Shown: positions 34,129 through 42,334 of the stretch, piece after piece
Layout: each line of letters begins with the position of its first letter
Position numbering within the stretch: the first letter of the stretch is position 1
Position numbers and translations under genes: made by a program
DNA from: Seohaeicola saemankumensis
GTDB taxonomy: Bacteria > Pseudomonadota > Alphaproteobacteria > Rhodobacterales > Rhodobacteraceae
Direction of reading: 5' to 3'
DNA length: 64,000 bases
Assembly: GCF_042678485.1 (NCBI RefSeq)
Contig: NZ_JBHTKR010000003.1
Span: 496,001-560,000 of the forward strand
Notes under the pieces: generated by a model
Databases searched by the model: none
Seen by the model: only the letters and a program-made list of their open reading frames with translations
Told to the model about the DNA's origin: nothing

Positions 34129-35412
34129 TCAGTCCCTGGCAAGCAATGCGATCAGCGACCGCCCCATCACCCTTGCGGAATCCAGCATATCATCCACGCC
34201 GACATATTCATCCGGTTTATGCGCAAGGTCCAGAATGCCGGGCCCGTAAGCAATGCAATTCTTCAGCTTGCCGATCCGGTCGATATGCTTCTGGTCATAG
34301 GTTCCGGGCGATACGACATATTCGGCCTCGCGCCCCATCGTGTCTGCAATCGCCTTGGCGACCACCTGCACGACGGGGGCGGATTTCTCTGTCATCGTGG
34401 GCAGGACACGGTGCAATTCCCTGACATCATAACTGAAGGTCGCACGCCGATCGGCCACTGTGCGCAGGATCTGCATGACCTCCTCGCGGACTTCGTCGAT
34501 ATCCTCCTCGATCAGAAAACGGCGGTCGATCACCATGCGGCAGCTGTCGGGCACACAGGGCGCGGGCAGGCCGGTGTAATCCTCGGCCTGCTCGTTCTCT
34601 CCGCCATGGATCGAGTTGATGTTGAGCGTGGATTGCTTGGCCCCATCGGGCACCACGGGCATATCCGTGCGCTTCATCGCCAGGGCCGGAAACAGCGATG
34701 TCTCCATCTCGGCCATTACCGCGCCCATGTGGCGCACGGCGCAATCGCCCAGGAACGGCATCGAACCATGGGCGATCTCGCCATGGGTTTCGATCTCGGC
34801 CCACCAGACACCGCGATGACCCAGGCAGATGCGATCCTTGTTCAGGGGTTCGGGAATGATGACATGCTGCACGCGGTCCGGGCTGAAAAAGCCTTTCTCG
34901 GCCAGATAGGCGACACCGCCGAAACCACCCGATTCCTCATCCGCCGTGCCGCTGATCTCGATCGCGCCCGCGAAATCGGGGCAGACCTCCAGGAACGCCT
35001 CGGCCGCGATGATGCTGGCGGCCAGCCCGCCCTTCATGTCACAGGCGCCGCGCCCATAGATCTTGCCGTCCTTCAGCTCTCCGCCGAAGGGGTCTGTGCT
35101 CCAGCCGCGTCCCACCTCGACCACATCGATATGGCTGTTGAAATGGACGCATTCACCGAGAAAGGCCCCCTCGCGCCGCGCCACGATGTTCCAGCGCGGG
35201 TGCTTGTCGCTGTCGCCCGGCGCCCCATGGGCGCGCACCAGTTCCGTCTGGAAACCTTGCGCGGCCAGCCGCCGGTCGAGGTATTCGCAAATCTCGAGAT
35301 AGTTATCGCCCGGCGGGTTCAGCGTCGGTATCCTGATCAGATCCTGCGTCAGCGCAATCAGATCGTCACGCCGCCCCGCCACCGCCATATCCAGCCTGTC
35401 AATCAGGGACAT
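34129..35412 (-). CDS. M20 family deacylase (ArgE/DapE type)
   Basis: 427 residues of the ArgE/DapE-like M20 family. Dizinc site residues are visible in HFNSHIDVVEV, GRGACDMKGGLAASI and TADEESGGFGG, and the last histidine is in DLAHKPDEYVG; the dimerisation domain follows residue ~190. It hydrolyses an N-acyl amino acid or amide in the cytoplasm. The ATG at 35412 has AAGGAG upstream. As the first gene of the operon with a peptide ABC importer, it most likely deacylates the imported compound rather than serving arginine or lysine synthesis. Confidence 0.9.
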   Translation of the reverse strand: MSLIDRLDMAVAGRRDDLIALTQDLIRIPTLNPPGDNYLEICEYLDRRLAAQGFQTELVRAHGAPGDSDKHPRWNIVARREGAFLGECVHFNSHIDVVEVGRGWSTDPFGGELKDGKIYGRGACDMKGGLAASIIAAEAFLEVCPDFAGAIEISGTADEESGGFGGVAYLAEKGFFSPDRVQHVIIPEPLNKDRICLGHRGVWWAEIETHGEIAHGSMPFLGDCAVRHMGAVMAEMETSLFPALAMKRTDMPVVPDGAKQSTLNINSIHGGENEQAEDYTGLPAPCVPDSCRMVIDRRFLIEEDIDEVREEVMQILRTVADRRATFSYDVRELHRVLPTMTEKSAPVVQVVAKAIADTMGREAEYVVSPGTYDQKHIDRIGKLKNCIAYGPGILDLAHKPDEYVGVDDMLDSARVMGRSLIALLARD

Positions 35413-35463
35413 ACCGCCACTCCTTTGCGCTTGCCTTGGAATGCCCAGCATGCTTTGCCGCAA

Positions 35464-35483
35464 CTACGGTATCAATACCGTAG
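35464..35483. promoter_or_regulatory. Perfect 20-bp palindrome between the M20 operon and the PAS-LuxR gene
   Basis: CTACGGTATCAATACCGTAG is a perfect 9-2-9 inverted repeat, 51 bases from the M20 start and 20 bases from the regulator start. A further half site, CCACGGTA, follows at 35487-35494. Dyads of this size are typical of LuxR/FixJ-type dimers. It is the likely operator through which the adjacent regulator controls both directions. Confidence 0.7.
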
Positions 35484-35503
35484 AACCACGGTAAGGCCCG
35501 CCC

Positions 35504-36049
35504 ATGGATGACATCGCCCGCATCGCCTTTGATCACGCGCCCGTCGGCATCGTGATGACCCGCCACCGGGTGATCGAACAGTGCAATACCACGTTCTGCG
35601 ACCTGTCCGGCTATGCGTCCGCCGCGCTTCTGGGCCAGAGCTTCCGGATGCTCTATGGCTCCGAGGCCGAGTTCAACCAGATCCGCGACATCGGGCTGGA
35701 ACCCTTGCGCCGCGCCGGGGCCTATGCGGATGAGCGGATGCTGCGCCACGCCCAGGGCCATGCCATCTGGTGCCGCTTTCGCGCGCGCACGCTGACGCCG
35801 CAAGACCCTTTGGCGCGCATCGTCATGAGTTTTGCCCCGATCGCGCCGCGCAGCGATGGCCCTGCCCTGACGGCGCGCGAACGGCAGGTGGTGACATGGC
35901 TGGCGCGCGGCAAGACCAGCAAGGAGATCGCGCAGGTGCTTGGCCTGTCGCCCCGCACGATCGAGGATGTGCGCGCCCGCCTGATGCGCAAATTCGATGT
36001 ACGCAACACGGGTCTGCTCTTGGCGCGGCTCAGCGATCTGGGGCAGTAG
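35504..36049 (+). CDS. PAS domain LuxR-type transcriptional regulator
   Basis: 181 residues. Residues ~1-110 form a PAS sensor (IAFDHAPVGIVMTRHRVIEQCNTTFCDLSGYASAALLGQSFRMLY) and ~116-170 a LuxR helix-turn-helix (LTARERQVVTWLARGKTSKEIAQVLGLSPRTIEDVRARLMRKFDVRN). There is no receiver domain, so it probably senses a small ligand directly. It is divergent from the M20-ABC operon over a 91-base gap containing a perfect palindrome, and is its presumed regulator. Its 3' end overlaps the convergent gph gene by 20 bases. Confidence 0.92.
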   Translation: MDDIARIAFDHAPVGIVMTRHRVIEQCNTTFCDLSGYASAALLGQSFRMLYGSEAEFNQIRDIGLEPLRRAGAYADERMLRHAQGHAIWCRFRARTLTPQDPLARIVMSFAPIAPRSDGPALTARERQVVTWLARGKTSKEIAQVLGLSPRTIEDVRARLMRKFDVRNTGLLLARLSDLGQ

Positions 36050-36692
36050 CACCCTTGGCGACAAGCCCCGCCAGGGCGTCGAAATGATCAAAACGCGCCA
36101 GGCAATGCACCGTATCATGCGGGACATGACAATAGCCTTGCGTGAAAAACGCAAAGGCGATCCCGGCCGCCTGTGCCGTCTCGGCATCCACCTCGCTGTC
36201 GCCTACGTAAAGCCCCGACGACGCGCCCAGCGCGGCAAAGGCGTGATGCAACGGGGCCGGATCGGGCTTACGCGCGGCCAGAGTGTCGCCGCCCACCACC
36301 ACATCGAACAGATGCGCCATGCCGAACTGGTCCAGTACCTTGCGGGCGGGCGCTTCGGGCTTGTTCGTGCAGATGCCAAGGCGATGCCCTTCCTCCCGCA
36401 ACCGTTCCAGCATCGCCATGACGCCCGGATAGGGCCGCGTCAGATCGTTTGCCGCCGCGTTGTAATGCGCCAAGGTCACTTCGGTCAGACGCGCGTGCTG
36501 GTCCATGGGAATCCCCCGCGCGCCCATGGCCCGTTCCACCAGTCGCGGCAGACCATGCCCGATGAAGGAAATCACCGTCGGCAGATCAAGCGCCGCATGG
36601 CCTTCATCCTCCAGCGTGCGGTTCACAGCCGCCCGGATATCCGGCGCGCTGTCGATCAGCGTGCCGTCCAGGTCAAAGACGATGGCGCTCAC
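36030..36692 (-). CDS. gph: Phosphoglycolate phosphatase
   Basis: 220 residues of the HAD superfamily: motif I AIVFDLDGTLIDSAPDI, motif II ICTNKPEAPARKVL, motif III lysine in LAARKPDPAPL, motif IV YVGDSEVDAETAQAAG. It dephosphorylates 2-phosphoglycolate from DNA repair or, if RuBisCO is present, from oxygenation. It overlaps rpe upstream by four bases (ATGA), a common pairing, and its 3' end overlaps the convergent PAS-LuxR gene by 20 bases. Confidence 0.92.
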   Translation of the reverse strand: MSAIVFDLDGTLIDSAPDIRAAVNRTLEDEGHAALDLPTVISFIGHGLPRLVERAMGARGIPMDQHARLTEVTLAHYNAAANDLTRPYPGVMAMLERLREEGHRLGICTNKPEAPARKVLDQFGMAHLFDVVVGGDTLAARKPDPAPLHHAFAALGASSGLYVGDSEVDAETAQAAGIAFAFFTQGYCHVPHDTVHCLARFDHFDALAGLVAKGATAPDR

Positions 36693-37381
36693 CCGCGCGC
36701 GGCCTCGGCGGCGCTTCGGATGGCGCGGATATTGTCGCCGTAGGGCATCGGGTTATCGACGGATCCACCTTTGAAAACGGCAGAGCCCGCCACCAGCACA
36801 TCTGCACCCGCGGCCACGACCAGGGGCGCGGTGTCCACAGTCACGCCGCCGTCGATCTCGATATGGATGGGGCGGTCGCCGATCATGGCGCGCAGGCGGC
36901 GGACTTTTTCGATCTGGCTGTGAATGAACTTCTGCCCGCCGAAACCGGGGTTCACCGTCATCACGCAGACCATATCCACCATGTCCAGCAGGTAATCCAC
37001 CGCCTCGACCGGCGTGCCGGGGTTCAGCGCAACCCCCGCCTTCACGCCATGCGCGCGAATTGCCTGCATCGTGCGGTGGGCATGGGGGCCCGCCTCGACA
37101 TGGGCGGTGATGATATCGGCCCCCGCCTCGGCGAAGGCGGCGATATAGGGATCGACGGGCGCTATCATCAGATGCACGTCCATCACGGTTGTCACATGTG
37201 GCCGGAACGCCGCCACGGCGGGCGGGCCAAAGGTCAGGTTGGGCACGAAATGCCCGTCCATCACATCGACATGCACCCAATCGGCGCCCTGCGCCTCGAT
37301 CGCGCGGATCTCCGCGCCGAAATTTGCAAAATCCGCCGAAAGAATCGACGGCGCGATCTTGATGGACCGATCAAGGGTCAT
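36689..37381 (-). CDS. rpe: Ribulose-phosphate 3-epimerase
   Basis: 230 residues, a TIM barrel with IAPSILSADFANFGAEI, the catalytic region WVHVDVMDGHFVPNLTFGPP, CVMTVNPGFGGQKFI and IEIDGGV. It interconverts ribulose 5-phosphate and xylulose 5-phosphate in the pentose phosphate and Calvin cycles. The ATG at 37381 has GGAGAG upstream; a longer frame would translate the dispersed repeat at 37405-37427. Coupled to gph downstream; fba lies 90 bases upstream behind a strong hairpin. Confidence 0.96.
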   Translation of the reverse strand: MTLDRSIKIAPSILSADFANFGAEIRAIEAQGADWVHVDVMDGHFVPNLTFGPPAVAAFRPHVTTVMDVHLMIAPVDPYIAAFAEAGADIITAHVEAGPHAHRTMQAIRAHGVKAGVALNPGTPVEAVDYLLDMVDMVCVMTVNPGFGGQKFIHSQIEKVRRLRAMIGDRPIHIEIDGGVTVDTAPLVVAAGADVLVAGSAVFKGGSVDNPMPYGDNIRAIRSAAEAARG

Positions 37382-37404
37382 GACGTCTCTCCACTTTGCG
37401 CCGG

Positions 37405-37454
37405 TTTCTTCTTGCTGCAAATATCCCTGGGGGTCCGGGGGGTTGGCCCCCCGG
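37405..37454 (-). repeat. Dispersed 3'-end repeat, copy E, with strong hairpin after fba
   Basis: On the minus strand, CCGGGGGG and CCCCCCGG form a perfect 8-bp stem with a four-base loop (37435-37454) starting 18 bases after the fba stop. It is followed by GGGATATTTGCAGCAAGAAG (37405-37427 region). This is the best example of the hairpin-plus-core layout and probably attenuates transcription between fba and rpe-gph. Confidence 0.75.
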
Positions 37455-37471
37455 CCTTGCCCGTCGCGGCC

Positions 37472-38551
37472 TCAGGCCGCCTTGTTGCCTGCGGCGCGCG
37501 GGTCCAGCTTGCCGGCGGCATAGCGCACTGCCATGTCATCCATGCTGATCACCTTGATCGCGCTTGCGTGACCGGCTGTGCCGAAACGCTCGAAACGGTC
37601 GCGGCACAGCGCCTGCATTTCGGCCATCGCGGGGATCATGAACTTGCGCGGATCGAATTCGTCGGGGTGCTCCATCGCGATCTTGCGGAACTGGCCGGTA
37701 ATCGCCATCCGGCAATCGGTGTCGATATTGACCTTGCGTACGCCCATCTTGATGCCGCGCTCGATTTCCTCGACCGGCACGCCATAGGTCTGGGGCATCT
37801 TGCCGCCATGGGCGTTGATCAGATCCTGCAGATACTGCGGGACCGAGCTTGATCCATGCATCACCAGATGGGTATCGGGCAGCTTGGCATGGATCGCCTC
37901 GATCGTGGACATGGCCAGGATCTCGCCATCGGGCTTGCGGCTGAACTTGTAGGCCCCGTGGCTGGTGCCGCAGGCGATCGCCAGCGCATCACATTTCGTC
38001 TTCATCACGAAATCGACCGCCTGATCCGGGTCGGTCAGCAGCTGGTCATGGCTCAGCTTGCCGACGGCGCCCGACCCGTCCTCTTCCCCGGCCTCGCCGG
38101 TTTCCAGACTTCCCAGCACGCCCAGCTCGCCCTCGACCGAGGCACCGACCAGATGGGCGGCTTCGGTCACGCGGCGGGTGACATCGACGTTGTAGTCATA
38201 GTCGGAGGGGGTCTTCATATCCTCCTCGAGGCTGCCGTCCATCATCACCGACGTGAAGCCGTGACGGATCGCGCTCAGGCAGGTACCCATGTTGTTGCCG
38301 TGGTCCTGGTGCATGCAGACCGGGATCGAGGGGAACATCTCGACCAGGCCCATCATGATGTGTTTCAGCATCAGATCGCCCGCGTATTTGCGCGCGCCCC
38401 GGCTGGCCTGGATGATCACCGGCGCATCAACCGCCTTGGCCGCGTTCATGATCGCAAGGCCCTGTTCCATGTTGTTGATGTTGAAGGCGGGCACCCCGTA
38501 GCCATGTTCGGCGGCGTGGTCCAGCAGTTGACGCATCGTAATCAGTGCCAT
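37472..38551 (-). CDS. fba: Class II fructose-bisphosphate aldolase (Calvin-cycle subtype)
   Basis: 359 residues. A zinc-dependent aldolase with VCMHQDHGNNMGTC (zinc histidine and catalytic Asp region), SVEGELGVLG, and MHGSSSVPQYLQDL. It condenses or cleaves fructose 1,6-bisphosphate and can also act on sedoheptulose bisphosphate. The insertion ETGEAGEEDGSGAVGKLSHDQLLTDPDQAVDFV marks the CbbA-type subgroup. The start MALITMRQLL at 38551 matches the family. It follows fbp by 66 bases on the same strand. Confidence 0.96.
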   Translation of the reverse strand: MALITMRQLLDHAAEHGYGVPAFNINNMEQGLAIMNAAKAVDAPVIIQASRGARKYAGDLMLKHIMMGLVEMFPSIPVCMHQDHGNNMGTCLSAIRHGFTSVMMDGSLEEDMKTPSDYDYNVDVTRRVTEAAHLVGASVEGELGVLGSLETGEAGEEDGSGAVGKLSHDQLLTDPDQAVDFVMKTKCDALAIACGTSHGAYKFSRKPDGEILAMSTIEAIHAKLPDTHLVMHGSSSVPQYLQDLINAHGGKMPQTYGVPVEEIERGIKMGVRKVNIDTDCRMAITGQFRKIAMEHPDEFDPRKFMIPAMAEMQALCRDRFERFGTAGHASAIKVISMDDMAVRYAAGKLDPRAAGNKAA

Positions 38552-38617
38552 GTTGTCTTGTCCCCTCAAGGTCGAAATGGTCCGGCGCCCGCGCGCCGGT
38601 GAATGTTGCGGCGGCGC

Positions 38618-39580
38618 TCAGCGCGCCTTGTCGTAATAGCCGGCCACCTGGCGCACCTTGTCCGGGCTGCCAAACACCAGCGGGCTGCGCGCATGCAGCG
38701 CATCCGCCGCCAGATCCATGATCGGCGTCCGCCCGTCCGTCGCCAGACCGCCGGCCTGTTCGACCAGAAAGGCGATGGGCGCCACCTCGTAAACCATCCG
38801 CAGCCGTCCCTTCTCATAGCCCGGACGCGCATCGCCCGGATAGAGGAAGATACCCCCACGTGTCAAAATGCGGTGGGTTTCCGCCACCAGCGAGGCAACC
38901 CAGCGCATGTTGCTGTCCTGCCCATGCGGGCCGGTCTTTCCCGCCTGGCAATCCTCGATATAGGCGCGGATCGCCGGATCCCAGTGGCGGTGGTTCGAGG
39001 CGTTGATTGCATATTCCTTGGACGCGCCCGGTGTCTGCATCGCGTCGTTCACCAGTTCGAACCGCCCCGTGGCGGGGTCCAGCACGAACATCAGCGTGCC
39101 CTTGCCGAAGGTCACCGCAAGGCAGCATTGCGGGCCATAGATTACATAGCCGCCCGCCACCTGCTCGGACGCCGGGCGCAGAAAGCTGTCTTCGGCGGCG
39201 TCCCTGGCTTCGAAGATCGAAAAGATCGTGCCGATGGATACGTTCACGTCGATATTCGACGATCCGTCCAGCGGGTCGATGGCCAGCGCATAGCGACCCG
39301 CGGGGTTCAGGGGCAGGACGGTCTCCTGCTCCTCGGAGGCGTACCAGCGGACCGATGTCTGACGCAGCGCGGCCTCGAACATGTCATCGGCCAGCACATC
39401 AAGCGCCTTTTGCCCGTCACCACCGGCGTTCTCGCCGACCTCGTGGCCCAGCGACTGGCCAAGTGGACCGCGCGCGATGATCCCGGCCAGATCGATCGCC
39501 ACCTTGCAGAGCGCGGACATGACAGGCGCAAGATCCGCCGGAATCAGCGGGTTGGACAACGGGTTTGCAGTCTCGGGCAT
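38618..39580 (-). CDS. fbp: Class I fructose-1,6-bisphosphatase
   Basis: 320 residues. It dephosphorylates fructose 1,6-bisphosphate in gluconeogenesis and, if present, the Calvin cycle. The metal site is in AIDPLDGSSNIDVNVSIGTIFSIFEA, with GYVIYGPQCCLAV and EVAPIAFLVEQAGGLATDG further on. The frame is open far upstream (to 40288), but similarity begins at MPETANPLSNPLIPADLAPV (39580). It is the first gene of the fbp-fba set and is divergent from the SDR at 39852; in the 271-base gap I saw only a 7-base inverted repeat (GCAAGGA/TCCTTGC) and no clear operator. Confidence 0.95.
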   Translation of the reverse strand: MPETANPLSNPLIPADLAPVMSALCKVAIDLAGIIARGPLGQSLGHEVGENAGGDGQKALDVLADDMFEAALRQTSVRWYASEEQETVLPLNPAGRYALAIDPLDGSSNIDVNVSIGTIFSIFEARDAAEDSFLRPASEQVAGGYVIYGPQCCLAVTFGKGTLMFVLDPATGRFELVNDAMQTPGASKEYAINASNHRHWDPAIRAYIEDCQAGKTGPHGQDSNMRWVASLVAETHRILTRGGIFLYPGDARPGYEKGRLRMVYEVAPIAFLVEQAGGLATDGRTPIMDLAADALHARSPLVFGSPDKVRQVAGYYDKAR

Positions 39581-39851
39581 GCTATTGAGGTTCCTTGCAG
39601 TCCATGGGCAGAAAGCGCCGGTTCCGTCGGGCGGACCTTCGCATCGGCCCCTGATTATCCGAAGTTGTGGGCAAGGAAAATCCAATATGCAGCACAGGGG
39701 GCATTCAGGGGCAAAATCCTTGCCAATTGACGCAACAGGGCGTGCCCCGCGCGGGATTGCGCTGCATGTCCCGACCTGCGGAAAGTAATTTCGCACAGTT
39801 GATCCGACACGGCCTTTGTGCAAGCCTTGCAGAATAACGGGGGAGGACCGT

Positions 39852-40616
39852 GTGAGATTTGACGGAAAAGTTGCGCTGGTCACCGGCGCATCGGGAGGGA
39901 TTGGCCGCGCCACGGCGGAACGGCTGGCCGCCGAGGGCGCTTGCGTCGTGTTGGTCGATCTGGCCGACTGCCCTTTGCCACAGGTGGGCGGGCCGCATCT
40001 TTCGTTGCCCTGCGACGTGTCAGACGAGGCTGCGGTCAAGGCCTGCATCGCGCAGGTGCTTGACCGGTTCGGGCACATCGACGTGCTGTGCAACAATGCG
40101 GGCATCACCTGCAGCCACGCCCCGATCACCCAGATCGACAGCGCCGACTGGGCGCGCGTGATGGGGGTCAACCTGTTCGGCACCGCGCATTTCATCAAGC
40201 ACGCGGCGCCTTCGATGATCGCACGCGGAACAGGGGCCATCGTGAATACCGCCTCGGTCGCGGGCATTCGCTCGGGCGCGGGCGGCAATGTCTATTCCGC
40301 CTCAAAGGCCGGAGTGATCAACCTGACCCAGACGACCGCCTGCGATCTGGGCGGGCATGGCATCCGCGTCAACGCGGTCTGCCCCGGCCTGATCGAGACG
40401 GGCATGACACAGCCGATCTTCGATTACGCCCGCAGCGTCGGCAAGTCGGACCGCCTTGGCGCGCGCTGCGAGTTGCGCCGTTATGGCCGCCCGGAAGAGG
40501 TCGCCGCGGTGATCGCCTTTCTGGCCAGTGACGACGCCAGCTATATCACCGGGCAGGCGCTGCCCGTGGACGGGGGCAATACCGCCTCGTTGAACCTGCC
40601 CGGCATGAAAGTCTGA
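39852..40616 (+). CDS. SDR family oxidoreductase
   Basis: 254 residues. A classical SDR with VTGASGGIGRATAERLAAEGACVVLVDLAD (acidic residue after beta-2 suggests NAD), CNNAGIT, catalytic serine in VNTASVAGI and Tyr-Lys in VYSASKAGV, and the terminal GQALPVDGGNTAS. The GTG start at 39852 has GGGGGAGG upstream; the in-frame ATG at 39816 precedes that site and is rejected. It is followed within six bases by an acyl-CoA ligase, so its substrate is probably a hydroxyacid or hydroxyacyl-CoA handled by that ligase. Confidence 0.88.
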   Translation: MRFDGKVALVTGASGGIGRATAERLAAEGACVVLVDLADCPLPQVGGPHLSLPCDVSDEAAVKACIAQVLDRFGHIDVLCNNAGITCSHAPITQIDSADWARVMGVNLFGTAHFIKHAAPSMIARGTGAIVNTASVAGIRSGAGGNVYSASKAGVINLTQTTACDLGGHGIRVNAVCPGLIETGMTQPIFDYARSVGKSDRLGARCELRRYGRPEEVAAVIAFLASDDASYITGQALPVDGGNTASLNLPGMKV

Positions 40617-40621
40617 TACGG

Positions 40622-42334
40622 ATGCCCATGATGACCCGCCATTACGCCATCTGGCCCGAGGGGATGCCGAAATCCCTGAACGCGCCGGACCGGACGCTGT
40701 TCGCCAATCTGGCTGAAACGGCCGCGCGCTTTCCCGACCGCAAGGCTCTGATCTTCTACGGTCGTGAATGGACCTATGCCGGTCTGCTGGCAGATGTGGA
40801 ACGGCTGGCCGGATGGATGCAGGCAAAGGCCGGCATTCAAAAGGGCGACCGGGTGCTGCTCTGCGTCCAGAACAGCCCGCATTTCGTGATCGGCTATTTC
40901 GCCACCCTGCGCGCCGATGCGGTAGTGGTTCCCGTCAACCCGATGAGCCGGAGCGCGGAACTGGAACACCTTGCCCGCGACACCGGGGCGCGCCTGATGA
41001 TCGGCGGGCAGGAAGGGTTGGGCGACAGTGCCCCGCTGATCGCTAGCGGCCTGCTGGACCGCGTGCTGGTGGCGACCTACGCGCAAGGCACCGACCCTGC
41101 CGCTGACATCCCCCTGCCCGAGGCGCTTGCGGCGCTGGATCCGGCGGATGTGCAGGGCCCGGGACTGACCCGCTGGGAAGATGCGCTGGCGGCCGGGCAC
41201 CAGCCCGGTCCGCATCTGGCAAAACCCGACGATCTTGCCGTGATTCCCTACAGTTCCGGCACGACGGGTCAGCCCAAGGGGTGCATGCACAGTCACCGCA
41301 CCGTGATGGAAACCGCCTGGGGCGGGCTGATCTGGAACCCGTCGAACGAAACTGATGTGCATCTGGCCACCCTGCCCTTCTTTCATGTCACGGGCATGCA
41401 GGGCGTGATGAACGGGCCGGTCATCAAGGGCGGCTGCATCGTGATCCTGATCCGCTGGAACCGCGCCCATGCCGCGGCGCTGATCCAGCGGCACCGGGTC
41501 ACGCGCTGGCGGTCGATCACGACCATGGCGATCGACCTTGTGAATGATCCCGATGTCGCCAGCTATGACCTGTCCAGCCTGAAGGCGATCGGCGGCGGCG
41601 GTGCATCCATGCCCGAGGCGGTGGCCGCCAAGCTGAAGGCGATCACAGGGCTTGATTACATCGAAGGCTATGGCCTGTCCGAGACCATGGCCGCGACCCA
41701 TACCAACCCGGTCCATGCCCCCAAGCGGCAATGCCTTGGCGTGCCGATGTTCGACGTGGACAGCCGCATCCTGGCAGTTACCGAAAGTGGCGATGTCGGC
41801 GCCGAGCTTGGCCCGAACGAGGTGGGAGAGATCGTGACCCACGGCCCGCAGGTCTTTCTGGGATACTGGAACAACCCCAAGGCCACCGCCGAAGTTTTCC
41901 TTGAGATCGAGGGCAAGCGGTTCTTCCGCACCGGCGACCTGGGTTATTATGACGAGAACGGCTATTTCTTCATGGTGGATCGGGTCAAGCGGATGATCAA
42001 CGCCTCGGGTTTCAAGGTCTGGCCCGCCGAGGTCGAAGCCCTGATGCACCACCATCCCGACATCGCCGAGGTCTGCGTGATCGCGGCCCCCGATCCGCGG
42101 CGGGGCGAGACCGTGAAGGCCTGCGTCGTGGCGACGCCAAAGGCGCGCGGCAGACTGACCGAAAGGGATGTGATCGACTGGTGCAAGACACAGATGGCCG
42201 CTTATAAGTGCCCGACGCAGGTGGCATTCATGGACAGCCTGCCCAGATCCGGGGCCGGCAAGGTCCTGTGGCGGGCATTGACCGAAGCCGAATTCGCGGG
42301 ACAGACAAACAGCAGAACAGGAACCCAGCCGTGA
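40622..42334 (+). CDS. AMP-binding acyl-CoA ligase (fatty or aryl acid)
   Basis: 570 residues of the ANL superfamily. Seen: A3 loop AVIPYSSGTTGQPKGCMHSH, GYGLSETMAATHT, the hinge FRTGDLGYYDENGYFFMVDRVKRMI and the C-terminal catalytic lysine region LPRSGAGKVLWRALTE. It activates a carboxylic acid to its CoA thioester via an acyl-adenylate. The substrate is unknown; long or medium-chain fatty acids are typical for this subgroup. It is flanked by an SDR and an IclR regulator whose GTG overlaps its stop, forming a three-gene transcript. Confidence 0.9.
   Translation: MPMMTRHYAIWPEGMPKSLNAPDRTLFANLAETAARFPDRKALIFYGREWTYAGLLADVERLAGWMQAKAGIQKGDRVLLCVQNSPHFVIGYFATLRADAVVVPVNPMSRSAELEHLARDTGARLMIGGQEGLGDSAPLIASGLLDRVLVATYAQGTDPAADIPLPEALAALDPADVQGPGLTRWEDALAAGHQPGPHLAKPDDLAVIPYSSGTTGQPKGCMHSHRTVMETAWGGLIWNPSNETDVHLATLPFFHVTGMQGVMNGPVIKGGCIVILIRWNRAHAAALIQRHRVTRWRSITTMAIDLVNDPDVASYDLSSLKAIGGGGASMPEAVAAKLKAITGLDYIEGYGLSETMAATHTNPVHAPKRQCLGVPMFDVDSRILAVTESGDVGAELGPNEVGEIVTHGPQVFLGYWNNPKATAEVFLEIEGKRFFRTGDLGYYDENGYFFMVDRVKRMINASGFKVWPAEVEALMHHHPDIAEVCVIAAPDPRRGETVKACVVATPKARGRLTERDVIDWCKTQMAAYKCPTQVAFMDSLPRSGAGKVLWRALTEAEFAGQTNSRTGTQP

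Noticed and set aside
36030..39580. Calvin cycle (cbb) operon
   Set aside because: gph, rpe, fba and fbp are present, but there is no RuBisCO, phosphoribulokinase or CbbR in the window, so housekeeping roles are enough.
39581..40288. N-terminal extension of fbp to 40288
   Set aside because: The frame is open but overlaps the SDR on the opposite strand; family similarity begins at the Met at 39580.
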